Of a stretch of DNA of 64,000 bases, positions 44,409 to 52,390 are shown in pieces (position 1 is the stretch's first letter; each line of letters begins with the position of its first letter). This stretch comes from Gordonia heveisoli (GTDB lineage Bacteria; Actinomycetota; Actinomycetes; Mycobacteriales; Mycobacteriaceae). The position numbers and the translations under genes were made by a program. The stretch lies in NCBI RefSeq assembly GCF_030315745.1, contig NZ_JASXSH010000013.1, positions 62,001 through 126,000 on the forward strand, given 5' to 3'. Below the pieces are notes generated by a model that made no database searches, had not been told where the DNA came from, and saw only the letters and a program-made list of their open reading frames with translations.

Positions 44409-44473
44409 TTAGCGTTTCGGTCGTCGGTCGAAAGTCGGTCGGTGGCGGTGCGCGTCAGCGGGTGGGAGTGGAC

Positions 44474-45064
44474 ATGGCAGTCAAAATGCTTGCGGTATCG
44501 GTGATCTTCCTGTTCTCGGTGAGGCTGATCTTGTTGGTGGTCGCGCATCTACGTCCGGGCGGGATCGATCCGATCCGCGACGCGGTGAGCGACTATGCGC
44601 GGGCATCGGCACCCACCACCCGGACGGTCGCGGCGGCCGCGTCGTGGGCGGCGGCAGTCGGCTGGGCCCTGCTGGGTGTCGGACTGCTCATCGACGGCGA
44701 GGTGGCGTTGGGCTGGCAACTCGTGGCGCTCGCCGTCGTCGTCGGGGCAATTCCGTTGGTGCCCACCGACGGTCCGGGCGTGTCGATGACTATGCGTGGG
44801 CGGTTGCACCTGCTGATGGCGATCGTGTGGTTCGCGCTGGCCTACCGGACCATCGAACCGCTGTCTCGGGTGGTTGGCGGGGACCTGCCTGCCCGGATAC
44901 TGTCGGCGCTCGCGACGGTCGCCGCTCTCGCGTTGGTGGCGCTGGTTGTGTCCAGAGTCCTACCGCCGTTGCGGAGCAGAACCTTTGGACTCAGTGAGCG
45001 GGTGTTCGTGCTGGTCGTCACGGTCGTACCGATCGTCGCGGCGGCGGGGCTGGGGAACCGGTAG
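44474..45064 (+). CDS. DUF998-family membrane protein
   Basis: This 196-residue membrane protein has six hydrophobic segments (about 2-25, 55-75, 80-97, 110-128, 142-160 and 175-192). The family loop HLRPGGIDPIRDAVSDYA lies after the first helix and VPTDGPG after the third. DUF998 proteins have no established activity. ATG at 44474 is preferred since GGGTGGGAG stands just upstream; GTGs at 44462 and 44468 are alternatives. It faces the MerR operator and should respond to that regulator. The stop lies 102 bases before the proposed start of the next gene. Confidence 0.8.
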   Translation: MAVKMLAVSVIFLFSVRLILLVVAHLRPGGIDPIRDAVSDYARASAPTTRTVAAAASWAAAVGWALLGVGLLIDGEVALGWQLVALAVVVGAIPLVPTDGPGVSMTMRGRLHLLMAIVWFALAYRTIEPLSRVVGGDLPARILSALATVAALALVALVVSRVLPPLRSRTFGLSERVFVLVVTVVPIVAAAGLGNR

Positions 45065-45165
45065 CCGGCCTCGTCGCCGATCTGACCACTCGGCCGCCGG
45101 GCGCACCGACCGCGGCGCCCGCCGCGGCGCGGGTCGAGGTTCGTGGTAAGCCCGCCCTCGGTACG

Positions 45166-46158
45166 TTGAGTCAGCCCTGCCACGGTCAACCCACCGAGGT
45201 GTTCGACGTCGTCATCGGCCAGTACGTGACGACTCCGGTTCCCCAAACGCCGAGTGGCGAAACGCAGAAGGATCTCAGCTGCGCGGTCACCTGGAATGGG
45301 AGCAAACATCAAATCGCCTACCTGGTCACGTCCGTGGTGCCCGCGAGAGGCCTTGATGCAGAACGCAACCGGTATCGCTTGAGCATTCACGACCTCGGCC
45401 AGGCAACCCCGGTCGCGACGGTGGAAGTCGCCGGAATCGCGCGTGACGACTCCGTCGAACTGATCGGGGCCCCGGGGGCGGTGCTCGTGGAGACTGTCAG
45501 TAGCCCGGGCCGCACGGTCGCCTACGACCCCACCACGCTCCGTCAGTTGTGGCAATCCGATCTCGAGGTTGCAGACGTCAACGACGACTCGATCGTGCTG
45601 ACCAAACGGCCCGGCGCACCGGGTTCGGTCCACGATCCGGTGACCGGGAAGGTGCGGTTCACCATGCCCAGTGCTCCGATTCACACCTATCAGGGGAGCT
45701 ATCTGGCGCGCGAACCCAAAAACATGCTGGTGTATCGGTCGAGTGATGGCCGAAAGTTTGCGACGCCGGTCGGTGCGGCCATCGGGGGATGCCAGCCCAA
45801 CGTCTACGAAAACTACTATGCCTGCGTCGGTGACGGGCAGGTCGTGATCATCGACATGGACACCGGCAAGACGATCATCAACCGCACCAGTGACGATCAG
45901 AACGAAGTTCGCGTAAGTCACCTTCTGATCTTCCAGAACCGGATGTACATCGACACCGTGTCCGGTTCGGAGACCACTCACTCGGCGATGATGACCCTGC
46001 CGGATCAACAAGAGTTCGCCACCTCGTTCTCGACGATTCCCCGACTGCGACTCAAGGGCTGGACCATGGTGACCCCGAAGTTGACCTGCCTGTCCAGTGA
46101 CTGCGGCCAGCAGCTGATCAAGGACGTCGACGGGAACTATCCGGGACCGTGGTCGTGA
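45166..46158 (+). CDS. Beta-propeller-like (PQQ-like) protein with unclear start
   Basis: Downstream of the DUF998 gene, a frame encodes about 330 residues of beta-rich sequence. Its repeated strands (VAYDPTTLRQLWQSDLEVADVN; VHDPVTGKVRF; VVIIDMDTGKTIINRTS) resemble PQQ-type propeller blades. Three or four Cys suggest an exported protein with disulphides. Yet the only start is TTG at 45166, without a Shine-Dalgarno, signal or membrane anchor. The frame is open back to 44998 and upstream of the TTG still codes for a plausible Pro/Ala-rich linker and strand (ARVEVRGKPALG). The true N-terminus, with export signal, may have been lost or put out of frame. Function unknown. Confidence 0.6.
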   Translation: MSQPCHGQPTEVFDVVIGQYVTTPVPQTPSGETQKDLSCAVTWNGSKHQIAYLVTSVVPARGLDAERNRYRLSIHDLGQATPVATVEVAGIARDDSVELIGAPGAVLVETVSSPGRTVAYDPTTLRQLWQSDLEVADVNDDSIVLTKRPGAPGSVHDPVTGKVRFTMPSAPIHTYQGSYLAREPKNMLVYRSSDGRKFATPVGAAIGGCQPNVYENYYACVGDGQVVIIDMDTGKTIINRTSDDQNEVRVSHLLIFQNRMYIDTVSGSETTHSAMMTLPDQQEFATSFSTIPRLRLKGWTMVTPKLTCLSSDCGQQLIKDVDGNYPGPWS

Positions 46159-46260
46159 GCGTGTAGTCGGGCACCCCCGGACGAAGCGCGGCGGTATTAC
46201 CCTCGCAGACATGCTTGTCCGCGCCCGCACGATGCCCGCCCCGACGATGGGTGCGTCCGC

Positions 46261-46938
46261 GTGAAAGTGCTGGTGATCGACGACGATCCGGCCATCGCCG
46301 AGACGGTGCGGCGGACGCTGGTCACGCAGGGGTGGACGGTCGCCGTCGTGGCCGACGGGGTGGCCGGGTTGGAGAAGGCCGAAGCCGGTGACTTCGACAT
46401 CATCGTGCTGGACATCATGATGCCCGGCCGCAACGGATATGAGGTGGTCCGCGATCTGCGGCAGGCCGGGGTGTGGACGCCGGTGCTGATGCTCACCGCG
46501 AAGGACGGTGAGTTCGACGAGGTGGATGCACTGGACTTCGGCGCCGACGACTACCTGACGAAACCCTTCTCGGTCGCCGTGCTGGTAGCCCGGCTGCGGG
46601 CGCTCGCCCGGCGAGGCGCGCCCGAACGGCCCGCGGTGCTCACCGTCGGCGACCTACGGCTCGATCCCGCCGCGCACACCGTGCACCGCGGTGACACTCG
46701 AATCGAGTTGGCGCCCAAGGAATTCGCACTGCTGGCGTTGTTGATGCGACATGCGGGTACGCCGGTGGCCAAACATCGGATCCTGGAATCGGTGTGGGAC
46801 GTCAACTACGACGGTGACGCCAATATCGTCGAGGTGTACATCCATCACCTCCGCAAACACATCGACGGACCGTTCGGGTGCGCATCGGTGGAGACCGTCA
46901 GAGGCGTCGGCTATCGGATCGTGCCAGCGGGAGGGTGA
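46261..46938 (+). CDS. OmpR-family response regulator
   Basis: This 225-residue regulator has a receiver domain (1-118) with acidic pocket IDDD (6-9), phosphoacceptor Asp51 in VLDIMMPGRNG, and switch Thr and Lys in MLTAKD and YLTKPF. A C-terminal winged helix (about 128-222) ends VETVRGVGYRI. GTG at 46261 is the start. Its partner kinase lies head-on at the 3' side: the two genes overlap tail-to-tail by 41 bases, so they cannot be one operon yet are clearly a pair. The closest general class is MprA/TcrA-like regulators. Signals and targets are not evident. Confidence 0.95.
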   Translation: MKVLVIDDDPAIAETVRRTLVTQGWTVAVVADGVAGLEKAEAGDFDIIVLDIMMPGRNGYEVVRDLRQAGVWTPVLMLTAKDGEFDEVDALDFGADDYLTKPFSVAVLVARLRALARRGAPERPAVLTVGDLRLDPAAHTVHRGDTRIELAPKEFALLALLMRHAGTPVAKHRILESVWDVNYDGDANIVEVYIHHLRKHIDGPFGCASVETVRGVGYRIVPAGG

Positions 46939-48253
46939 ACCAGAAACGCGCACCGCCGCCGCTACCGGACTCCACTCCGACGGTGCCGTTGTGCGCTGCG
47001 ACGATCTCGGCGACGATGGCCAGCCCGAGCCCGGAACCGCCGCCGGATCGGGCGCGCGCCGGGTCGAGCCGGACGAATCTGTCGAACACACGCTCGCGGT
47101 CGGCTTCGGGGATACCCGGCCCGTCGTCGGTGACCGAAACGGTGACCCGCGTGTCAGTCACCGACATCGTCACGCTCAGGCATTCGTCGAGATACCGTGC
47201 CGCGTTGTCGGTGAGGTTGCGGATCACCCGCGACAGCTGGCCCGGATCACCCTGCACGGTGGCCGGCACCGTCCCGCCCTCGACCACCACGCCACCGGCC
47301 GCTCGCAGGCGTTGGATCTCGGCGGCAACGAGATCGTCCAGGGCGACGGCGGCATGCGGCCGCGGTGGGCGGCCTTCGTCGGCGCGGGCCAGCACGGACA
47401 GGTCGGCCACCAGCCGCCGCATCCGTTCGGCTTCCGGTAGGAGCAGGGTTCGGACCGTGTCCATGTCGATCGCGGTATCGGTTTGCCGGGCCAGGTCGAG
47501 CAGTCCATAGATCGAGGTGAGCGGACTGTTCAGCTCATGTGAAGCATCGCCGACGAACCGTCGCTGGGCGGATTGCGCAGCTTCAAGTCGCGCGAGCATC
47601 GCATTCATGGTGTGCGCCAAGGTTTCCAGCTCGTCGTCGGTGGCGGGCACGGGTACGCGCTCGGCCAGATCCGCGTCGCTGATCTCGGCGACCCGGCGTC
47701 GGATCCGCTCGACCGGGGCGAGGGCACGGCCGACGAACACATAGGTCAGCACCGCCATCGCCAGCACGATCATCGGGAACACCGCCGCGCACAGGGCCGC
47801 GACGACCAGGACGAGGTGGTTGATGCCCTCCTCCGCCGTTCCCACCTCGACGACGACGTCGTTGCCGCCGACGTCGCGGACCCCGACCCGCCGCGCGCGA
47901 TACTCGGCATCCGAGGGGGCCGCCTGTGCGCCGTCGACGACGACATGAGTGCCTGGCGGTAGCGGACCGCCGAGGCCGGCGCCCGCGCGCGACCGGCTGG
48001 TGCGGACCACCTGCCCGTTGCCGTTCAGGATCTGGACGAGGTCGACGTTCTGGTCGGTGTTGAACAGTGCTTCGTCAACGCCGGCCGGGCTACTGTCGGC
48101 CAGCGCCGCGGCAACCTCGTTCGCCCGGGCGGAGTTGGCGCCGTCGGCGGTGCGCAGCAGGACGCTGTGTAACACGAGCACCAGCACCGTGCCCGCCACC
48201 AGCAGCGCGCAGGTGACCAATGCGGTGGCGATCAGGGTCAGGCGGGTGCGCAC
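46898..48253 (-). CDS. Sensor histidine kinase
   Basis: This 451-residue membrane kinase has a first helix at about 8-30, an extracytoplasmic sensor of about 115 residues, and a second helix at about 148-175. HAMP follows (about 176-228), then a dimerisation domain with His239 in GDASHELNSPL and ATPase boxes NLTDNAARY, DDGPGI and SGLGLAI. The residue pair after SHEL is N-S rather than the usual R-T/S. GTG at 48251-48253 is chosen because it starts just before the first helix; the frame is open to 48370, overlapping the divergent PAP2 gene. It surely phosphorylates the regulator that meets it tail-to-tail. Confidence 0.9.
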   Translation of the reverse strand: MRTRLTLIATALVTCALLVAGTVLVLVLHSVLLRTADGANSARANEVAAALADSSPAGVDEALFNTDQNVDLVQILNGNGQVVRTSRSRAGAGLGGPLPPGTHVVVDGAQAAPSDAEYRARRVGVRDVGGNDVVVEVGTAEEGINHLVLVVAALCAAVFPMIVLAMAVLTYVFVGRALAPVERIRRRVAEISDADLAERVPVPATDDELETLAHTMNAMLARLEAAQSAQRRFVGDASHELNSPLTSIYGLLDLARQTDTAIDMDTVRTLLLPEAERMRRLVADLSVLARADEGRPPRPHAAVALDDLVAAEIQRLRAAGGVVVEGGTVPATVQGDPGQLSRVIRNLTDNAARYLDECLSVTMSVTDTRVTVSVTDDGPGIPEADRERVFDRFVRLDPARARSGGGSGLGLAIVAEIVAAHNGTVGVESGSGGGARFWFTLPLARSDSRRL

Positions 48254-48348
48254 CGGGCGGGTTCCGCGGGACAGGCGCCCGCACAGCGTCGAGCCTGCTC
48301 CGCGCGCTGTTAAGCCTCCACTAAGCACCGGTTGCTCATCCTGGGGGG

Positions 48349-49068
48349 ATGGAGACGAAGTGGAAGGCATGGGTACTGGTCTACTCGGTACTCGTCGTCG
48401 GGGTCATCGGGGTCGGATTTCTGGTGGCCGGCGGGCCGACCGGCATCGACCGCGCCGTGATGGATGCGGTTGCGGGCGTCCGTGGCGATGGCGTGACGTC
48501 GGTGGTGCTCATCCTGACGGCCCTGTTCAGCCCGGCTCTGGTCCCGGTGTGGGCGGTGGCCCTCGCGGTGAGCATGTTCGCGATCGATCGTCGGGTGCAG
48601 CGCGGGGTCGCGGTGCTGGGGTCGGTCGTCGTGGCGTCGGCGGTCGCCGAGGTCATCAAGCTGATCGTCGCGCGCCCGCGGCCGCCGGCACTCGACCAGA
48701 TCAACGGCTTCGAGGCGACCCTGTCGTACCCGTCCGGACATGTCACCGGTACCGCGGCCCTGCTGGTCGCCGTCGCGCTGGTGCTCACCGCGACCGCCGC
48801 ACGAGCCGCGCGCGTCGGCGCTCTGTTCGCGGCGCTCGCGGTGACCGTGCTGATCGCCTGTACGCGCCTCTATCTCGGCGTGCACTGGCTGACCGATGTG
48901 AGCGCAGGACTGGTGATCGGGGTCGGGAGCGCGGCGATGGTCGTCGCGCTGACGCCGTCGGTGGTGGCCGCCGTCGAGGCTCGGGTGCATGGGCGCATCC
49001 CACCTCGGGCCGCACAGTGGCTGAAAGCCGGTTCGTTGAGCCCCTTGTCGAAAGTCGGGGACGAGTAG
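48349..49068 (+). CDS. PAP2-family membrane phosphatase
   Basis: This 239-residue lipid phosphatase has six membrane segments. The three family motifs are complete: KLIVARPRP (104-112), PSGH (128-131) and RLYLGVHWLTD with His179 and Asp183. Substrates may be polyprenyl diphosphate or phosphatidic acid. ATG at 48349 leaves a short gap to the divergent kinase. The last codons and stop lie inside a hairpin repeat (49049-49085), so the C-terminal SKVGDE is read from the repeat itself. No operon partner follows. Confidence 0.93.
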   Translation: METKWKAWVLVYSVLVVGVIGVGFLVAGGPTGIDRAVMDAVAGVRGDGVTSVVLILTALFSPALVPVWAVALAVSMFAIDRRVQRGVAVLGSVVVASAVAEVIKLIVARPRPPALDQINGFEATLSYPSGHVTGTAALLVAVALVLTATAARAARVGALFAALAVTVLIACTRLYLGVHWLTDVSAGLVIGVGSAAMVVALTPSVVAAVEARVHGRIPPRAAQWLKAGSLSPLSKVGDE

Positions 49069-49155
49069 TTCTTCCCCGACTTTCGTGTTCGTCCTCTATG
49101 TGCAAGTCGGGGAAGGTTCCGAAGGTAGGGGAGGAACTTCGTCCCCTAGTTTCGG
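49049..49155. repeat. Hairpin repeat cluster related to the 7.4-kb units
   Basis: CGAAAGTCGGGGA (49049-49061) pairs perfectly with TCCCCGACTTTCG (49073-49085). The same right arm, as CTTCCCCGACTT (49071-49082), also pairs perfectly with AAGTCGGGGAAG at 49104-49115, so the two stems are mutually exclusive. A third stem joins 49119-49132 to 49142-49155 (12 of 14). Motifs match those in the 151-base units at 7356-7768. Confidence 0.85.
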
Positions 49156-49157
49156 CC

Positions 49158-49188
49158 GGGGGTGGGGGCAGGGGGGGTGGGGGCGGGG
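49158..49188 (+). other. G-rich tract with quadruplex potential
   Basis: Five runs of 4-7 G occur in 31 bases (49158-49162, 49164-49168, 49171-49177, 49179-49183, 49185-49188) separated by one or two bases. It directly follows the hairpin cluster and precedes the exonuclease III promoter region. Confidence 0.7.
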
Positions 49189-49283
49189 TGCAAAGCGGGC
49201 GGCGACGATCCGCGGCCGCTTCGGTATTCTCACTCGCGCAACTGCCCGCACCGCCGGCGGGGGAAGAGTGACCGGAGGGGATC

Positions 49284-50195
49284 GTGACATCGAGCGAGGC
49301 CACGGCCGGCGATTCCAGCGCCGGATCGTTTAGCACCGGGTCCTTCAGCGTCGCATCGTTCAATGTCAACGGTATTCGGGCGGCCCGCCGCCGGGGATTC
49401 GACGACTGGCTGGCGCGCCGGGCACCTGATGTGGTGGGACTGCAGGAACTGCGGTGCGACGCCGACGATGTCGGCGACTTCGACGGCTACGTCGCGTCCG
49501 TGGACATCGGCTCGATCCGGGGCCGCAACGGCGTCGCGATCCTGACCCGGCGACAGCCGGCGGCCGTGCGGACCTGGGCGACGCATCGGCCCGCCGCCCG
49601 GGGATTGTCGGCGTTTGCCGGCGAGGGACGCTACATCGAGGTCGACCTGGCCGATCATCCGCTGACCGTGGCCAACCTCTACCTTCCCAAAGGTGGGCTG
49701 CCCGCCGAACTCCAGCGTCCGGGGTCGATGCGCGAGCAACCCGACGGCGGTGCCAAATACGCCCGCAAACAACGGTTCCTAACCGGTTTCGCGCGTGAAC
49801 TGCAGCGCAACCGAGTCGCCGCTCGACGCGCAGGCCGCGAGTTCATCCTGCTCGGCGACCTCAACATCGCGCACCTGGAACACGACGTGACCAACTGGCG
49901 GGCAGCGCGCAAGATGGATGGCTTCCTGCCCGAGGAACGAGAGTGGTTCGGCGAGATCACCGGACCGCGGCGGCTGGTCGACGTGGTGCGTCAGCTGCAG
50001 GGTGACCGCCCCGGCCCGCTGACATGGTGGAGTTGGGCCGGTCAATCGTTCGACAAGGACGTCGGCTGGCGCGTCGATCATCAGCTGGCCACCCCGGCCC
50101 TGGCCCGCCGCGCGCGGCGGGTCACCGTCGACAAGGAACCGTCGGCGCAGTTGCGGCTGTCCGATCATGCGGCGCTCATCGTCGACTACGGCTGA
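49284..50195 (+). CDS. xthA: Exodeoxyribonuclease III / AP endonuclease
   Basis: This 303-residue member of the exonuclease III family cuts 5' of abasic sites and removes 3' blocks during base excision repair. Motifs are in order: SFNVNGIRA (25-33), LQELR with metal-binding Glu55, NLYLPKGG, LLGDLNIAH with the catalytic Asp-Asn, and LSDHAALIVDY with the catalytic Asp-His pair. The N-terminus has about 22 extra Ser/Gly-rich residues. GTG at 49284 follows GGAGGGG by 4 bases. The SGNH hydrolase gene begins 67 bases downstream. The promoter lies after a G-rich tract and hairpins. Confidence 0.94.
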   Translation: MTSSEATAGDSSAGSFSTGSFSVASFNVNGIRAARRRGFDDWLARRAPDVVGLQELRCDADDVGDFDGYVASVDIGSIRGRNGVAILTRRQPAAVRTWATHRPAARGLSAFAGEGRYIEVDLADHPLTVANLYLPKGGLPAELQRPGSMREQPDGGAKYARKQRFLTGFARELQRNRVAARRAGREFILLGDLNIAHLEHDVTNWRAARKMDGFLPEEREWFGEITGPRRLVDVVRQLQGDRPGPLTWWSWAGQSFDKDVGWRVDHQLATPALARRARRVTVDKEPSAQLRLSDHAALIVDYG

Positions 50196-50262
50196 CCGGG
50201 CGCTGGGCGCGCCCGCGGACCCTCGGCGCCGGCCCGAACGTCGGGCGCCCTATCATGCATTC

Positions 50263-51039
50263 GTGCAGTACACGCGGTTCGTCGCCATCGGCGACAGTCA
50301 GACAGAGGGCCTCGGAGATCCACACCCGTCCTACGAATTCCGGGGCTGGGCCGATCGGCTCGCCGAGCGGATGGCGGCCCTCAACCCAGAGCTGCAGTAT
50401 GCGAATCTGGCGATCCGCGGCAAGCGCACCCGCCAGATCCTCGACGACCAACTCGAACCCGCGCTGGCTTTGCGGCCGGATCTGATTGCCGCACCGCTCG
50501 GCATGAACGACGTGATCGGCAATGGTGATCTCGCCGAAGTACATGCTGACCTCGATCTCATCTATCGGCGACTGGCCGGGGCCGGCGCGACCGTCGTGGT
50601 GTCGACCTTCCCGAATATGGTGCGCACCATCCCTTTTGCCGCACGCAAAGAAGCGCGGCTGTTGGCGTTGAACCAGATGATGCGTGATTTCGCCGCCGAA
50701 TACGGCTTCGTCCTCGTCGACCTGCATGCGGCGCCGGTGCTGGTCGACCTGCGCTCGTGGTCCACGGATCGGCTGCACGCTTCGCCGTTCGGGCACCAGC
50801 GTTTCGCCGACGGCGCCGCCCATGCGCTGGGACTGCCCGACAGCGACGCGGACTGGGGTGCGCCGCTGCCGCCGGTCGAGGCGCCTCACCCGATTTCGGC
50901 GGCCGTCCGCGATATGCGCTGGGCGGTACAGTTTTTCACTCCGTGGGCGATCCGCAAGATTCGTGGGGTGTCGCTGGGAGACGGACGCGATCCCAAACGG
51001 CCGGAACTCGGTCCGGTCGTCGGGATCGGCCTCCGTTGA
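50263..51039 (+). CDS. SGNH/GDSL hydrolase
   Basis: This 258-residue esterase-like protein has block I FVAIGDSQTEG (nucleophile Ser12), block II with Gly53, block III GMND (Asn82) and block V DRLH (Asp169, His172), so the catalytic set is complete. There is no signal peptide. A tail of about 50 residues after PDSDADWGAPLPP is typical of actinobacterial cytoplasmic SGNH proteins. GTG at 50263 is taken because the fold starts within five residues. It may deacylate lipids or sugars. It converges on the lipase-like gene with 13 bases between stops. Confidence 0.9.
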   Translation: MQYTRFVAIGDSQTEGLGDPHPSYEFRGWADRLAERMAALNPELQYANLAIRGKRTRQILDDQLEPALALRPDLIAAPLGMNDVIGNGDLAEVHADLDLIYRRLAGAGATVVVSTFPNMVRTIPFAARKEARLLALNQMMRDFAAEYGFVLVDLHAAPVLVDLRSWSTDRLHASPFGHQRFADGAAHALGLPDSDADWGAPLPPVEAPHPISAAVRDMRWAVQFFTPWAIRKIRGVSLGDGRDPKRPELGPVVGIGLR

Positions 51040-51052
51040 CTCTCTACGTGAT

Positions 51053-52390
51053 TCAGTTGCGCGTGTGGGCGTCGAGCCAGTCGATGGTCTGCATCCCGAG
51101 CAGGTCGGTTCCCCAACCGTAGATGTTGGTGATGAACTGGACCATGCTGCAGTTCGTCGGCTGGTAGTCGACCTTCGCTCCGCGACCACGCCACTGCCGC
51201 ACCAGTTTCCGCGAATCCTCGGCCGGTACCAACGACATCGGCGAGTCGTCGGCGACACAGGATGCGATCAGCGTCCGGATGCCCTTGCCCGGGGTTCCGC
51301 GACCCATGATGTTGTCGCGGTATGCGTGCTGGAAGTCGGCGATGTCCGCCGGGTGCTGACCGCTGGTGAACAGGGTGTTGAGCGGTACGAAGGGCAGGGT
51401 GAAGTAGCCCGGGCTCTGACACTGGCCGCGGTAGTAGTCGGCGATCGCCCGTCCGGCCGGGGTCAGCTTCTCGTTGATCTTCATCTCCGGATAGGACGGT
51501 TCCAGGCCCAGCAGGGTCGCGATCGCGAACCCCGAACCCACCGACCCGTCGGAGGTGCGGATGAAGTTCTTGTAGTTCACGACCTGTCCCTCCAGCACGG
51601 CCGAGCGAATATTCAGCTCGGGTGCGTAGCTGTCCTTGAGCTCGCTGGCGAAACCGATGCCGACCCCGCCACCGGCGATGCCGAACAGTCCGATCGGCGC
51701 GGTCTTCGACAGGTGCGCCTGGTCGACGCTCAACGCCGCCCGCAGACCGTCGAGGGTGGTCCGGGCGTTGTACTTGCCTGCGAAGACCCCGTGCGGCGAG
51801 GTGTCGCCGTTGTTGCCCACATCGGAGATCACCACCGCATAGCCCTTGTTGAACATCAGGGCGAGCGGGCCCAGCGCCGACCACGACGCGCCGTCGAGCG
51901 GATCGGAGCCGGTCATCATGCCCGACGGATGGCAGTAGCCGCCGACGCTGTCATTGGCGAATTGGTAGCCGATGATCTTGCGCGTCGAGTTCTGCTTGCC
52001 GTCGCGCGGGATCATGATCAGGCCGGTGCTGATGTCCGGTTCGCCGGTCCGCGTGCGGGTCACGAACATCGTCTTGTACGCATCGAGATTGCCGGGCCGG
52101 AACCCGGTGAACTGGACGGCGACCCGCTGCGCCTTCAGGAGGGTGCCAGGCTTCTCCGTACCGGTCAGGGTGGGTTCCCGATAGAACGGGTCGTCGGGGA
52201 GCAGCGGCTTGAGGATCTCCTCGGGGCTCGCCATCCGGCCGTCGCGGAAGGTGCCCAGCGTGTACCCGGTGAACACTTCGCCGAGCGACGGAGTGCGGTT
52301 GGGTGGGGAGGCCGTCGCGGGCCCGGCCACGGCGCCGGTGAGCGCGGCCGCCACCAGTGCGGCGGTGAGGGTGGTGAGCAGGCGTTTCAT
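51053..52390 (-). CDS. Secreted LIP-family lipase-like protein lacking the catalytic serine
   Basis: This 445-residue protein has a clear signal peptide (about 1-28, cleavage near ATA-SP). LIP-family architecture follows: YKTMFVTRTRTGEPDISTG, YAVVISDVGNNGD and the ARTTLDGLRAAL helix. At the nucleophile elbow, where the family has GYSGGG or GYSQGG, it reads GIAGGG, with Ala239 in place of Ser. The region where the catalytic His is expected reads NCSMVQFI, with no His. It is therefore probably not a hydrolase. The ATG overlaps the stop of the upstream secreted gene (ATGA), so the two are co-translated. Ligand binding or a partner role outside the cell is more likely than catalysis. Confidence 0.88.
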   Translation of the reverse strand: MKRLLTTLTAALVAAALTGAVAGPATASPPNRTPSLGEVFTGYTLGTFRDGRMASPEEILKPLLPDDPFYREPTLTGTEKPGTLLKAQRVAVQFTGFRPGNLDAYKTMFVTRTRTGEPDISTGLIMIPRDGKQNSTRKIIGYQFANDSVGGYCHPSGMMTGSDPLDGASWSALGPLALMFNKGYAVVISDVGNNGDTSPHGVFAGKYNARTTLDGLRAALSVDQAHLSKTAPIGLFGIAGGGVGIGFASELKDSYAPELNIRSAVLEGQVVNYKNFIRTSDGSVGSGFAIATLLGLEPSYPEMKINEKLTPAGRAIADYYRGQCQSPGYFTLPFVPLNTLFTSGQHPADIADFQHAYRDNIMGRGTPGKGIRTLIASCVADDSPMSLVPAEDSRKLVRQWRGRGAKVDYQPTNCSMVQFITNIYGWGTDLLGMQTIDWLDAHTRN

